Shown here piece after piece: positions 6,781-14,957 of a stretch of DNA of 64,000 nucleotides (position 1 is its first letter; each line of letters opens with the position of its first letter). The translations under genes and the position numbers were made by a program. The DNA is taken from contig SVRY01000004.1 of assembly GCA_015064585.1 (NCBI GenBank), positions 1 through 64,000 on the forward strand, read 5' to 3'. Source of the DNA: Oscillospiraceae bacterium (lineage in GTDB: Bacteria > Bacillota > Clostridia > Oscillospirales > CAG-272). The notes beneath the pieces were generated by a model. That model saw nothing but the letters and a program-made list of their open reading frames with translations, was not told where the DNA came from and searched no databases.

Positions 6781-8262
6781 TTACAGAGAAAGTTGGGATT
6801 TAACCTGGTCACGCAAAAATTCGCTGACTTCATTAAAGAGCATAGACTCTTTGATAGCAGCTTTGCCGCCGCTGTTTTTTACAAAATCTCTCTTGGACAT
6901 CTTGGAGGCCTTTGCCTGTTCTTTGACATAGGCTTTGTATTCGCTGCTTGTTACTTCCAGACCTTCGGCCTCAGCAACGTAATACATGAGCATGCTCTGC
7001 TTAACCGAAATTGCTGCCTGCGCTGCAAAATAATTGCACATTTCTTTTACGGTTGCGGTGGTGGGAAGAGACATGCCGAAGTAGCTACCGTAGGTGCGCA
7101 TGAAGCTCAGCAATTCTGCGTCGGTAAGGCAGGTCTGACCCATGAACATTGCGTAGTAAGACTTCATGTTGTTTTCGATGTTTTCGTAAGCATCTTCCAC
7201 ATCGCCCTTAGGCAGGTCTTTCTTCATCTTGGACTTGTTGACAAGTTCGTTCAGCGCAAGGTCAGCAGCCACGGAATCGGTCAGAGCTTTTTCCAGATCC
7301 TTGATAGTTTCATAGGTTCCGTTGGATTTTTCCTTAACCAGCGCATCGGTAAATTCGGGAATTTCTTTTACAGTGTGAACAGTACCGGTAACAGAAACCT
7401 TTTTGCCCGCAAGGAATTTGTCCAGCTTGTCGCCTTCCAAAGTTATGTCTTTCTTTTCAAAAGACAGTTTGTAGTCGGTGGCTTCTGTTGTGGTGGAAGA
7501 AGAGCTGTTGTCATGATCGTGATCGTCGTGTTCATCCTCTTCTTTTTTCTCTTCTTTCTTGGGAGTCTTCAGTTCTTTCAGAACGTCGTCCAAAGAAACA
7601 ACATCGCCCAGCTTGGTTTCGCCTATGGTGATATCCTTTTTGGTGCCCGAAAAATCGGTGAGCTTGAGGGTCATGGTGTAGGTAAGCTTGATCTTGCTTC
7701 CTTCAGCAACTTTGGTTTCAGCGTCGGTTTTGCCGTCGATCTCGGTGATCTTTACCGAAACGGTAACCTGCTTGGAGCGCAGATACTTTTCATCGGGATC
7801 TTTGCCTTCAGCGTCTTTTCCGTATTCGCCGGAGAAGGTGTAGGTAATGTCGGTTGCTTTGTCCTTGATGGTCAGACCGATCAAGCTGGTATCGAAGGTT
7901 TTGGTGGCGGAAGTGGTTTCGCCGGCTCTGTCACCCTTTACGATAGTGTTTTCGCCCACAGTGATCTCAATGGGCTCTTCAACCTTGATAACTTCCAACA
8001 AAGTTGTATAGGTTGCATTAACAACGTGACCGTCTTTGACTTGGGTTTCGCCTGCTACTTCAATGGCTGCACAGTAGCTGTCCTTGTAGGACTGCAGTGT
8101 TTCTTCAAAAGTTTCTTCAAAGTCTTCTTTGGATACAAGATTATTTTTGTAGTCGGTTACGGTGATATATTTGCCGACCTCTTTTTTGCTGTACCCGGAT
8201 CCGCAGGAAACAAGAGACAAAACTGTCACTGTTGCCAACAGAAATGCACATAGTTTTTTCAT
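6781..8262 (-). CDS. Trigger-factor-related lipoprotein with acidic His-rich linker
   Basis: A 493-residue lipoprotein with lipobox LVSCG (residue about 20). The middle contains two degenerate FKBP-like beta regions (TTLLEVIKVEEPIEITVGEN and SGTKKDITIGETKLGD). They are separated by a low-complexity stretch, KKEEKKEEDEHDDHDHDNSS, that may bind divalent metal. The C-terminal 190 residues are helical with a trigger-factor-like pattern (ADLALNELVNKSKMKKDLPK). It is paired with the 5522 gene, downstream on the same strand. Role inferred: surface foldase or holdase. Isomerase activity is doubtful because the FKBP core is not well conserved. It has a strong promoter upstream. Confidence 0.75.
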   Translation of the reverse strand: MKKLCAFLLATVTVLSLVSCGSGYSKKEVGKYITVTDYKNNLVSKEDFEETFEETLQSYKDSYCAAIEVAGETQVKDGHVVNATYTTLLEVIKVEEPIEITVGENTIVKGDRAGETTSATKTFDTSLIGLTIKDKATDITYTFSGEYGKDAEGKDPDEKYLRSKQVTVSVKITEIDGKTDAETKVAEGSKIKLTYTMTLKLTDFSGTKKDITIGETKLGDVVSLDDVLKELKTPKKEEKKEEDEHDDHDHDNSSSSTTTEATDYKLSFEKKDITLEGDKLDKFLAGKKVSVTGTVHTVKEIPEFTDALVKEKSNGTYETIKDLEKALTDSVAADLALNELVNKSKMKKDLPKGDVEDAYENIENNMKSYYAMFMGQTCLTDAELLSFMRTYGSYFGMSLPTTATVKEMCNYFAAQAAISVKQSMLMYYVAEAEGLEVTSSEYKAYVKEQAKASKMSKRDFVKNSGGKAAIKESMLFNEVSEFLRDQVKSQLSL

Positions 8263-8296
8263 TGTTTATTTTCTCCTTTGCAGTGAACATAGCGAT

Positions 8297-8325
8297 AGTA
8301 TATCACAAAAATACGGCAATGTAAA
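8297..8325 (-). promoter_or_regulatory. Promoter of the foldase lipoprotein pair
   Basis: On the minus strand, TTTACA and TATACT with a 17-nt spacer, about 35 bases upstream of the start codon. Confidence 0.75.
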
Positions 8326-8410
8326 GAGATATTTGTGAATAATTTGCAAATATTCCGCAAGACTTTTTATATATCGGACATAATTTGTATGGATATAGGC
8401 GAAAATTATC

Positions 8411-8439
8411 TTTACAAATTGAATCTTATATGATATACT
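8411..8439 (+). promoter_or_regulatory. Promoter of the small acidic lipoprotein
   Basis: TTTACA and TATACT with a 17-nt spacer, the same pair of hexamers as the divergent promoter at 8297-8325. Confidence 0.75.
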
Positions 8440-8480
8440 ATATCTAGCGATTTTAAATTCACTTCTTGGGGGGATACGAT

Positions 8481-8693
8481 ATGAAGAATTTCATTGCTTT
8501 ATTTTTGGCACTGGCATTGGTACTGTGTTTTGCCGCTTGCGGTAAAGATGATAAAAAGAAAGAGGAAGAAGGTCCCCAAGATAAAGACGAACAACAAACC
8601 GCAGATGGCGACGATTCGGAAGACGAGGGCGGTTTGAAGGTTTCCGAAGACGAGGATGGGGACAACTGGGGAGATTTTATTCCATATGAATGA
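8481..8693 (+). CDS. Small highly acidic lipoprotein
   Basis: A 70-residue precursor starting MKNFIALFLALALV with lipobox FAAC (Cys about 19). The start is ATG 8481, not the TTG at 8466: the run GGGGGG lies 8 nt before the ATG. The mature roughly 52 residues are almost entirely Lys then Asp/Glu/Gln (KDDKKKEEEGPQDKDEQQ), so it is probably disordered and negatively charged on the surface. No function is recognised. It could chelate cations or act as a filler of lipoprotein type. It has its own promoter and terminator, so it is a deliberate single-gene unit. Confidence 0.75.
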   Translation: MKNFIALFLALALVLCFAACGKDDKKKEEEGPQDKDEQQTADGDDSEDEGGLKVSEDEDGDNWGDFIPYE

Positions 8694-8703
8694 TTGTGTA
8701 AAG

Positions 8704-8728
8704 GCGGTGCTTGGGCACCGCTTTTTTT
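8704..8728 (+). terminator. Intrinsic terminator
   Basis: The stem gcggtgc / gcaccgc with a 4-nt loop followed by seven T residues. Confidence 0.9.
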
Positions 8729-8768
8729 GAAAAAAGCATTGTTTTTTTCAAAAACTGTCGAATATTAC

Positions 8769-8797
8769 TTGCATTTTTCGTGGAAATGTGGTATAGT
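8769..8797 (+). promoter_or_regulatory. Promoter of the hom-asd unit
   Basis: TTGCAT and TATAGT with a 17-nt spacer, about 55 nt upstream of hom. Confidence 0.75.
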
Positions 8798-8855
8798 GAT
8801 TACAATTGTTTTTGAATAAGAGAGGAGTTTTCCTTGAAAGGAGAACATTTGCGAT

Positions 8856-10013
8856 ATGAAAGTAGGATTGTTTGGGTACGGCGTTGTCGGCAGCGGAATT
8901 TATGAATTCCTTTTGCGGGATGAAATGCGCCACAATATCACGGTGGGCGGCGTGTTGGAGCGCCGCGATATCCCCGAGATCAAGGATATCCGAAGCGAAA
9001 ATGTGGATGAGATCTTAGCCGATCCCACCATTGACACTGTTATTGAAGTGTTGGGCGGTTTTGAACCGGCGCACACATTTGCCTTAAAGGCTGTAAAAGC
9101 AGGCAAAAATTTGATTACTGCCAATAAATTGATGCTGGCTGAAAATTATAGCGAGATCATGCGGGAAGCACGCGAAAGAGGTGTGTCGGTTGCTTTCTCG
9201 GCAACAGTTGGCGGCGGTATTCCTTTTCTTAAGAATCTGGCACTGGTTTCCCATGCGGATACGGTTTTGGAAGTGGGCGGTATTATGAACGGTACCACTA
9301 ACTTTATTCTGGATGAAATGCAGTCCAAGGGTGCTGATTTTGCAGAAACGCTGAAAAAGGCACAGGAGCTGGGTTATGCGGAATCCAATCCTTCCGCAGA
9401 TATCGATGCCATCGACCTAAGATGCAAACTGGCACTTTGCTGCAGTGTGGGTTTTGATGCCGCTTGTCATCCCGATGATATTCCTACGATGGGTGTACGC
9501 CATATTCAAAAAAGAGATATTGATATATTCCGTGCCCACGGTCTGCGTGTGCGTTTGATCGGTAAAGGTGTCAGATTGGAAGACGGCAGTGTTTGCGCAT
9601 TTTGCGAACCGACTTTGGTTGGACCCGGACAGAATGAGTATTCTGTATATGGGGTTGAAAACTATATTTATTATATCGGTGAACGTACAGGTAAACATGG
9701 TTTTGGCGGCTTTGGTGCCGGCAGAAAGACCACGGCAGTAAACGTATATCTGGATGCCATTGATATTCTGCATGGCTACTCTCCTTTCGATCAGGTTTCC
9801 TGTGAGGAAAATCTGAAGGTGGATGCCAGCGGCGCAAAGCACCGTTATTATCTGCGCACAAATGCAGAATTGCCTAAGGAAATTGAAGTGGAAGTGCGGT
9901 TGGGCAGCGGTACCTATATTACCAAGCCTATGGGTGTTTTGGAAATGCACCGTTTGGCGCATATCATGCAGGAAGCGGATGAAACCATCTTCTTTGCAGG
10001 ATGGGCAGACTGA
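8856..10013 (+). CDS. hom: Homoserine dehydrogenase
   Basis: NAD(P)-dependent reduction of aspartate-semialdehyde to homoserine, the branch to threonine and methionine. The N-terminal Rossmann motif is GYGVVGSG (residues 7-14), followed by TANKLMLAE, the substrate loop GGIMNGTTNFIL, and the catalytic-region block ESNPSADIDAIDL. At 385 residues it lacks the C-terminal ACT regulatory domain of the common 420-430-aa form, so threonine feedback may be absent or use another site. AAGGAG lies 12 nt before the ATG. It is directly followed by asd, giving consecutive steps of the aspartate pathway in one unit. Confidence 0.92.
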   Translation: MKVGLFGYGVVGSGIYEFLLRDEMRHNITVGGVLERRDIPEIKDIRSENVDEILADPTIDTVIEVLGGFEPAHTFALKAVKAGKNLITANKLMLAENYSEIMREARERGVSVAFSATVGGGIPFLKNLALVSHADTVLEVGGIMNGTTNFILDEMQSKGADFAETLKKAQELGYAESNPSADIDAIDLRCKLALCCSVGFDAACHPDDIPTMGVRHIQKRDIDIFRAHGLRVRLIGKGVRLEDGSVCAFCEPTLVGPGQNEYSVYGVENYIYYIGERTGKHGFGGFGAGRKTTAVNVYLDAIDILHGYSPFDQVSCEENLKVDASGAKHRYYLRTNAELPKEIEVEVRLGSGTYITKPMGVLEMHRLAHIMQEADETIFFAGWAD

Positions 10014-10069
10014 TTTTGCGTTTTGACATATACTGATACAAAGCTAAAAAGAAAAGAGAGAACAAAGAA

Positions 10070-11074
10070 ATGAAGACATATAATGTTGGTATCCTCGGCG
10101 CAACCGGTGCCGTGGGTCGTGAAATGATTAAAATTCTGGAAGAGAGAAACTTCCCTGTAAATGAATTGCGTCTTTTGGCAAGTGCTCGCAGTGTGGGCAA
10201 GACGATCGCTTTTGGCCAAAAAGAAGTGACTGTCAAGGAAGCAAGAGACGATGCATTTGAAGGGCTGGACATTGTACTGGGGGCAGCAGAGAATGATATT
10301 GCTGTTCGTTTTGCGCCCGCTATTACCGCCGCCGGTGCAGTATTTGTAGATAATTCCAGTGCATTCCGTCTGCGCGATGATGTACCGCTGGTTGTTCCGG
10401 AAATCAATCCCGAGGACGCAAAGTGGCATAACGGTATCATCAGCAATCCCAACTGCTCCACCATTATTACCCTGGTAGCGCTCAATCCCATTAACAAAAT
10501 CTCTCCCATCAAGAAACTGGTGGCTTCCACCTATCAGGCTGTTTCGGGTGCAGGCGTGGGCGGTATCAAGGAACTGGAAGATCAGATCGCCGCACACAAT
10601 AAGGGCGAAAAGGCAGAAAATAAGATCTTTGCCCATCAGATCGCCTTCAATTTGATCCCCGCCATCGGCGGAACCGGCGACAACGGCTACACTTCCGAAG
10701 AAATGAAGCTGCAAAACGAAGGCAGAAAGATCATGCATTTGCCTGAACTCACCGTTACCTGCACCTGCGTGCGTGTACCGGTACTGCGCAGCCACTCTAT
10801 TTCCGCAACTTTTGTGACCGAAGATTATATCAGCGTGGAGGATGCGCAAAAGGCAATTGAAAACGGTCTTGGCGTTAAGCTGGTGGATGAGCCTAAGAAG
10901 CAGGTTTATCCCATGCCGCTGGATACCAGTGACATTGACACTGTATATGTTGGCAGAATTCGCCGCGATCTGACCGAGGAAAACGGATTGTCCCTTTTCT
11001 GTTGCGGTGACCAGATCCGTAAGGGTGCTGCCACCAATGCGGTGCAGATTGCAGAGCTGCTGATCAAAAAGTAA
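10070..11074 (+). CDS. asd: Aspartate-semialdehyde dehydrogenase
   Basis: Converts aspartyl-4-phosphate to aspartate-semialdehyde, feeding lysine/diaminopimelate and, through the adjacent hom, threonine and methionine. The protein is 334 residues, normal for the family. The NADP motif GATGAVGREM is at residues 10-19, the catalytic cysteine is in NPNCSTI (about 130), and the substrate-binding block is YQAVSGAGVGG. There is a 56-nt gap from hom with AAGAGAG as ribosome site. A long perfect hairpin terminator follows. Confidence 0.96.
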   Translation: MKTYNVGILGATGAVGREMIKILEERNFPVNELRLLASARSVGKTIAFGQKEVTVKEARDDAFEGLDIVLGAAENDIAVRFAPAITAAGAVFVDNSSAFRLRDDVPLVVPEINPEDAKWHNGIISNPNCSTIITLVALNPINKISPIKKLVASTYQAVSGAGVGGIKELEDQIAAHNKGEKAENKIFAHQIAFNLIPAIGGTGDNGYTSEEMKLQNEGRKIMHLPELTVTCTCVRVPVLRSHSISATFVTEDYISVEDAQKAIENGLGVKLVDEPKKQVYPMPLDTSDIDTVYVGRIRRDLTEENGLSLFCCGDQIRKGAATNAVQIAELLIKK

Positions 11075-11086
11075 AAGATAGTATCA

Positions 11087-11123
11087 AAAGGAATCGCGTG
11101 AGATCATTTCACGCGATTCCTTT
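11087..11123 (+). terminator. Terminator of hom-asd
   Basis: A 15-bp perfect stem, aaaggaatcgcgtga / tcacgcgattccttt, enclosing a 7-nt loop. Confidence 0.85.
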
Positions 11124-11134
11124 CAGTCTGTCGA

Positions 11135-11162
11135 AAAAGTCACCCGAAAGGGTGGCTTTTTT
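11135..11162 (+). terminator. Second terminator-like hairpin at the edge of the IS scar
   Basis: aaaagtcaccc-gaaa-gggtggctttttt is a tetraloop hairpin (one G-U pair) with a T tail. It directly precedes the transposase remnant and may belong to it. Confidence 0.7.
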
Positions 11163-11164
11163 GC

Positions 11165-11299
11165 ATGAAGTATGGTACAATAGAAGAGGTGAAGACGGAT
11201 CTGTACCGCTACATAGAGCTTTTCTATAACAGAAAACGTCTGCATAGCACTCTTGGCTATATGAGTCCCGTGGCATATCGCCTTGCAAATTCGCAGTAA
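11165..11299 (+). pseudogene. C-terminal remnant of an IS3/IS150-type transposase (OrfB)
   Basis: A 44-codon frame too short for the ORF track. It encodes KTDLYRYIELFYNRKRLHST followed by LGYMSPVAYRLANSQ, the characteristic tail of IS3-family integrase-type transposases (consensus around YNxxRxHSTLGYxSP). The DDE catalytic part is missing. What remains is a fragment fused to chromosomal sequence just downstream of asd, so it is a dead insertion-sequence scar. Confidence 0.85.
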
Positions 11300-11448
11300 G
11301 TCCCCAAAAGCGGCGGCGCGATTTTTCGGTTTTCCGTTCCGCTACGCTCCACTCTAAATCGAAAAATCGTAAGAAAAGACGAAGCATAGACGTCGTTTCC
11401 TACGATTTCGGATGTTTCTATGCAGGATAGTTTAATGCATATGGTTGA
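11300..11448. other. Non-coding scar between transposase tail and headless gene
   Basis: This stretch holds a perfect 10-bp inverted repeat, cgatttttcg (11319) / cgaaaaatcg (11360), and shorter palindromes such as gcatag / ctatgc. They may be remains of the insertion sequence's right-hand side. No gene is seen. Confidence 0.4.
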
Positions 11449-11793
11449 CATTTTGCTATCTTATGTTTTTTCAATCCAGAGAATTGTAAATCTTGCGGTT
11501 ATGTACATTGCGAAAAAATAGAATTGAGTTTTTTATATGATAAAAACGGATTGGATAAAGCGGCTGCTACTAAGGGAATGACCCAAACCGGAGAACCTAA
11601 TTTTTATGTTAAAGAAATTAACAATATCAAAACAGTATATGTTTATGTGATGGACGATCAGTACTATTGCCGTTATATTGTTTGGAAGGATGTTCCCGAG
11701 AATGAAAAGGAAATGATTGCGGATCAGTTGCTGGATTTTTGCAAAGAAATGAAAGCGTATATTGCTTCCAATCAGAATACCGAAATCAGTTGA
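11449..11793 (+). pseudogene. 5'-truncated gene of unknown function with a Cys-motif head
   Basis: The track starts this at TTG 11524, but the frame is open back to an in-frame TGA at 11446-11448. Upstream of 11524 it reads ENCKSCGYVHCEKIE, a convincing zinc-ribbon-like opening (CxxC...C) that continues smoothly into the listed protein. No ATG/GTG with a ribosome site exists in this frame. The simplest reading is a gene of at least 115 codons whose 5' end was removed by the adjacent insertion event. The rest (YVKEINNIKTVYVYVMDDQY) is not recognised. It may instead be translated from TTG 11524 as an 89-residue protein, but no Shine-Dalgarno is visible. Confidence 0.6.
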
Positions 11794-11810
11794 AGAAAAA
11801 TGATTATCTA

Positions 11811-11834
11811 TCCCTCAAGGCTTGCCTTGGGGGA
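11811..11834 (+). terminator. Weak terminator-like hairpin
   Basis: tccctcaaggc / gccttggggga with a 2-nt (in practice 4-nt) loop. The following sequence ttgtcattttg is only moderately T-rich. Confidence 0.5.
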
Positions 11835-11905
11835 TTGTCATTTTGCACAACAATGCGTCTTGTCTTTCGTCAAAATCACGAAATGTAAAAAATGTGAAAT
11901 TACCC

Positions 11906-11934
11906 TTGCATTCGGCGGAAAATTATTATATACT
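11906..11934 (+). promoter_or_regulatory. Promoter of the glycine cleavage operon
   Basis: TTGCAT and TATACT with a 17-nt spacer. The leader to gcvT is only about 50 nt, too short for a glycine riboswitch. Confidence 0.8.
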
Positions 11935-11991
11935 GAATTTGGATAATTCCAAATACGCACTCGACAAAGGTCGGGAAAGAAGGTAATTAAA

Positions 11992-13098
11992 ATGGAAAAG
12001 AAAACACCACTTTATGATTGCCACGTGGCACTTGGCGGAAAGATCGTTCCCTTTGCAGGCTATCTGCTCCCTGTGCAGTACGGCACCGGTGTGATCACCG
12101 AGCATATGGCTGTGCGTACCAAGGCCGGTCTGTTTGATGTATCCCACATGGCGGAGATCATTTTGGAAGGTCCCGACGCGCTTGCCAATGCGAATATGCT
12201 GACCACCGTTATCGTGGATGAAATGTATGACGGTCAGGTGAAGTACTCGCCCATGTGCAACGAAAACGGCGGCATCGTAGATGATTTGATGGTATACCGT
12301 CTGAAGGCAGACAAGTATCTGTTTGTTGTCAACGCGGCAAACCACGAAAAGGACTATGAGTGGATGAAGGCGCACATTACCGGGGACGTGCAGTTGACCG
12401 ACATCTCCGAATCCATCGCGCAGATCGCTTTGCAGGGTCCCAATGCCGATGCCATTCTTGCAAAGATCTGTGATGAACAGTACATTCCCACCAAGTACTA
12501 TACTTTCGTGGAAGAGGGCGTGATCCGTCTTGCTGACCGTGAGATCACATCTATCGTTTCCAAGACCGGTTATACCGGCGAAGACGGCTTCGAACTGTAC
12601 TGCAAGGCAGAGGACGCGGCAGATCTGTGGAACACCCTGTTGGAAGTGGGTGCTGACGAAGGTCTGATCCCCTGCGGTCTTGGCGCAAGAGATACACTGC
12701 GTCTGGAAGCAGCAATGCCTCTTTACGGTCACGAAATGAATGATGAACTGACTCCCAAGGAAGCAGGTCTGGGTTTCTTTGTAAAGATGGACAAACCTGA
12801 TTTCATCGGCAAGCAGGCAATTCTCGATAAGGGAACGCCCACAATTAAACGTGTCGGTTTGAAGATTACCGGAAGAGGTATTGCAAGAGAACACTGTCCT
12901 GTTTTCGTTGACGGAAACGAAGTGGGTTATGTTACCTCCGGTACACACTGTCCTTATATCGGTCAAGCTGTGGCAATGGCATATCTGCCCACCGAACTGG
13001 CTGTGCTCGGCAATACCGTACAAATTGATGTTCGCGGCAGAAAGATCGATGCCGAGATCATTAAACTGCCTTTCTACAAGAAGGCACCCAAAGCGTAA
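11992..13098 (+). CDS. gcvT: Glycine cleavage system T protein (aminomethyltransferase)
   Basis: Transfers the methylene group from aminomethyl-lipoyl-H protein to tetrahydrofolate and releases ammonia. 368 residues, normal for GcvT. Visible landmarks are GLFDVSHMAEI (about residue 44), the folate-site region VDDLMVYRL, and the C-terminal barrel with SGTHCPYIGQAVAMAY. The ribosome site AGAAGG precedes the ATG by about 8 nt. First gene of a complete gcv set, so the cell can oxidise glycine to CO2, NH3 and 5,10-methylene-THF, or run the pathway in reverse as some acetogens do. Confidence 0.96.
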   Translation: MEKKTPLYDCHVALGGKIVPFAGYLLPVQYGTGVITEHMAVRTKAGLFDVSHMAEIILEGPDALANANMLTTVIVDEMYDGQVKYSPMCNENGGIVDDLMVYRLKADKYLFVVNAANHEKDYEWMKAHITGDVQLTDISESIAQIALQGPNADAILAKICDEQYIPTKYYTFVEEGVIRLADREITSIVSKTGYTGEDGFELYCKAEDAADLWNTLLEVGADEGLIPCGLGARDTLRLEAAMPLYGHEMNDELTPKEAGLGFFVKMDKPDFIGKQAILDKGTPTIKRVGLKITGRGIAREHCPVFVDGNEVGYVTSGTHCPYIGQAVAMAYLPTELAVLGNTVQIDVRGRKIDAEIIKLPFYKKAPKA

Positions 13099-13148
13099 AC
13101 ATTATTAAGTAAATTAAAATTAATATTTATTTATGGAGGAATCAAGAA

Positions 13149-13523
13149 ATGTATCCTAAGGATCTGCTTTACAGCAAAACCCATGAATGGGTAAAGAAGA
13201 ATGAAGACGGCACCGTATATGTGGGCCTGACCGATTTTGCACAGTCTGAGCTGGGCGAACTGGTATTTGTAAATCTGCCCGAAGAAGGCGATGCAGTCAC
13301 TGCTGAAGAATCGTTTGCTGATGTTGAGTCTGTTAAGGCTGTTTCGGATGTAAACTCTCCTGTTACCGGTACTGTTATTGCAGTAAACGAAGAATTGCTG
13401 GATGCACCCCAGAATATCAATGAACAACCCTATGATGCATGGCTGATCCAGGTTGGCGATGTAGAAGGCTTTGAAGATTTGATGGATGCGGATGCATACG
13501 AAGCATTTATCGCTGAACAATAA
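13149..13523 (+). CDS. gcvH: Glycine cleavage system H protein
   Basis: The lipoylated shuttle protein of the complex, 124 residues. The lipoyl-lysine lies in [10 protein letters not shown] (about residue 61), within the usual hairpin context of [10 protein letters not shown] upstream and SPVTGTV downstream. It carries the aminomethyl arm among the P, T and L proteins. TGGAGGA precedes the ATG. No lipoate ligase is seen in the window, so the lipoylation enzyme lies elsewhere. Confidence 0.97.
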   Translation: MYPKDLLYSKTHEWVKKNEDGTVYVGLTDFAQSELGELVFVNLPEEGDAVTAEESFADVESVKAVSDVNSPVTGTVIAVNEELLDAPQNINEQPYDAWLIQVGDVEGFEDLMDADAYEAFIAEQ

Positions 13524-13534
13524 TTTTTGTGCCG

Positions 13535-13570
13535 AAGGCAGAGGTCCGGTTTAGTCGGGTCTCTGCCTTT
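13535..13570 (+). other. Intercistronic hairpin between gcvH and gcvPA
   Basis: aaggcagag / ctctgcctt enclose a 17-nt loop. It has a short T run (ttta) and could be a partial terminator or processing site that sets P-protein levels against T and H. Confidence 0.6.
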
Positions 13571-13640
13571 ATGCAAAATAGGAAGAATGGGGATCTTGAT
13601 CCTCGAAACTGAATTGAGAAAAGAAAGAAGGTAGAATAAA

Positions 13641-14957
13641 ATGGGAAGCTATGTTCCGACAAGTCCTGCCGAGAGAGAGGAAATGCTCCGCAGTATCGGT
13701 GTTCCCACTGTAGAGGCACTATATGACAATGTTCCCTCTGAGATGCTGCTTTCCCGTCCGCTGAATCTGCCCGAGGGGCTTAGCGAATTGGAAGTGGCCA
13801 ATAAAGTCAGCGCCATTGCCGAAAAGAATATTGTTTTTAAGACTGTCCTGCGCGGTGCAGGCGCATACCGTCACCATATTCCTTCCATCGTAAAGAGTGT
13901 GGTGAATAAAGAACAGCTGGTAACTGCGTATACTCCCTATCAAGCTGAGATCAGCCAAGGTATTCTGCAGAGTATTTTTGAATATCAGACCATGATCTGT
14001 TCGCTGACCGGCATGGATGTTTCCAATGCATCTGTATACGACGGTGCTACTGCTGCCGCTGAATCGGTTGCTATGTGCATCGAACGCAAGAAGACCAAGG
14101 CGTATATTTCTGCTACCGTGAATCCTGCATATTTGGATGTTGTAAAGACATATTGTTATGGTTCGGGCGTGCCGCTTACAATTATTCCCGAAAAGAACGG
14201 CGTGACCGATCCCGAAGCGCTCAAAGCTGCGCTTGCCGGTGATAGTGCATGCTTTATTTCCCAACAGCCCAACTTCTACGGCATGATGGAAGATGCAGCG
14301 GCTCTTGGCGAGATTACACATGGTGCCGGCGCAAAATATGTAATGATCTGCAATCCCATTTCGCTGGGTATCTGCAAGACTCCCGCAGAATACGGCGCAG
14401 ATGTGGCAGTTGGTGAAGGTCAGCCTCTTGGTATGCCCATTGCTTTTGGCGGACCTTATCTCGGCTTTATGGCGGCAAAATCTCAAATGGCAAGAAAACT
14501 GCCCGGCAGAATCGTCGGTCAGACGGTTGACAAAGAGGGCAAACGTGGATTTGTATTGACTTTGCAAGCAAGAGAACAGCATATCCGCCGTGAAAAAGCG
14601 TCTTCCAATATCTGCAGTAACCAGGCACTGTGTGCTTTGACTGCGGCTGTATATCTTTCTGCAATGGGTCAGAAGGGATTGGCGCAAGCGGCCACTCTGT
14701 GTACCTCCAAGGCGCACTATTTTGCACAGCAGCTTTGCGCGATCCCCGGCGTGGAAATGGTACATGAAGGCGAATACTTCCATGAATTTGTGACCACTCT
14801 GCCCAAGACCGAAGAGGTGCTGGCAGAACTGGAATCCGAGGGTATCCTTGGCGGTTATCCCACCGAAAAGGGTGTATTGTGGTGTGTAACCGAAGTGGTT
14901 ACCAAAGCGGAACTTGACCGCGCTGCAGCCATCGTGAAGGAGGTGCTGGCAAGATGA
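13641..14957 (+). CDS. gcvPA: Glycine dehydrogenase (decarboxylating) subunit 1
   Basis: The N-terminal half of the split P protein, 438 residues, which with GcvPB forms the PLP glycine decarboxylase. Family blocks seen are MGSYVPTSPAEREEMLRSIG at the start, YTPYQAEISQGILQ (about 94) and QAREQHIRREKASSNIC (about 310). The PLP lysine is on the partner subunit, as expected. Its 3' end overlaps gcvPB by 4 nt (ATGA), which implies translational coupling and a 1:1 ratio. Confidence 0.97.
   Translation: MGSYVPTSPAEREEMLRSIGVPTVEALYDNVPSEMLLSRPLNLPEGLSELEVANKVSAIAEKNIVFKTVLRGAGAYRHHIPSIVKSVVNKEQLVTAYTPYQAEISQGILQSIFEYQTMICSLTGMDVSNASVYDGATAAAESVAMCIERKKTKAYISATVNPAYLDVVKTYCYGSGVPLTIIPEKNGVTDPEALKAALAGDSACFISQQPNFYGMMEDAAALGEITHGAGAKYVMICNPISLGICKTPAEYGADVAVGEGQPLGMPIAFGGPYLGFMAAKSQMARKLPGRIVGQTVDKEGKRGFVLTLQAREQHIRREKASSNICSNQALCALTAAVYLSAMGQKGLAQAATLCTSKAHYFAQQLCAIPGVEMVHEGEYFHEFVTTLPKTEEVLAELESEGILGGYPTEKGVLWCVTEVVTKAELDRAAAIVKEVLAR

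Noticed and set aside
6793-8253. 486-codon plus-strand frame
   Set aside because: Antisense of the trigger-factor-like lipoprotein, which has a proper lipobox, promoter and ribosome site.
11935-11991. Glycine riboswitch ahead of gcvT
   Set aside because: The leader from the good promoter to the start codon is only about 50 nt and lacks the tandem aptamer motifs.
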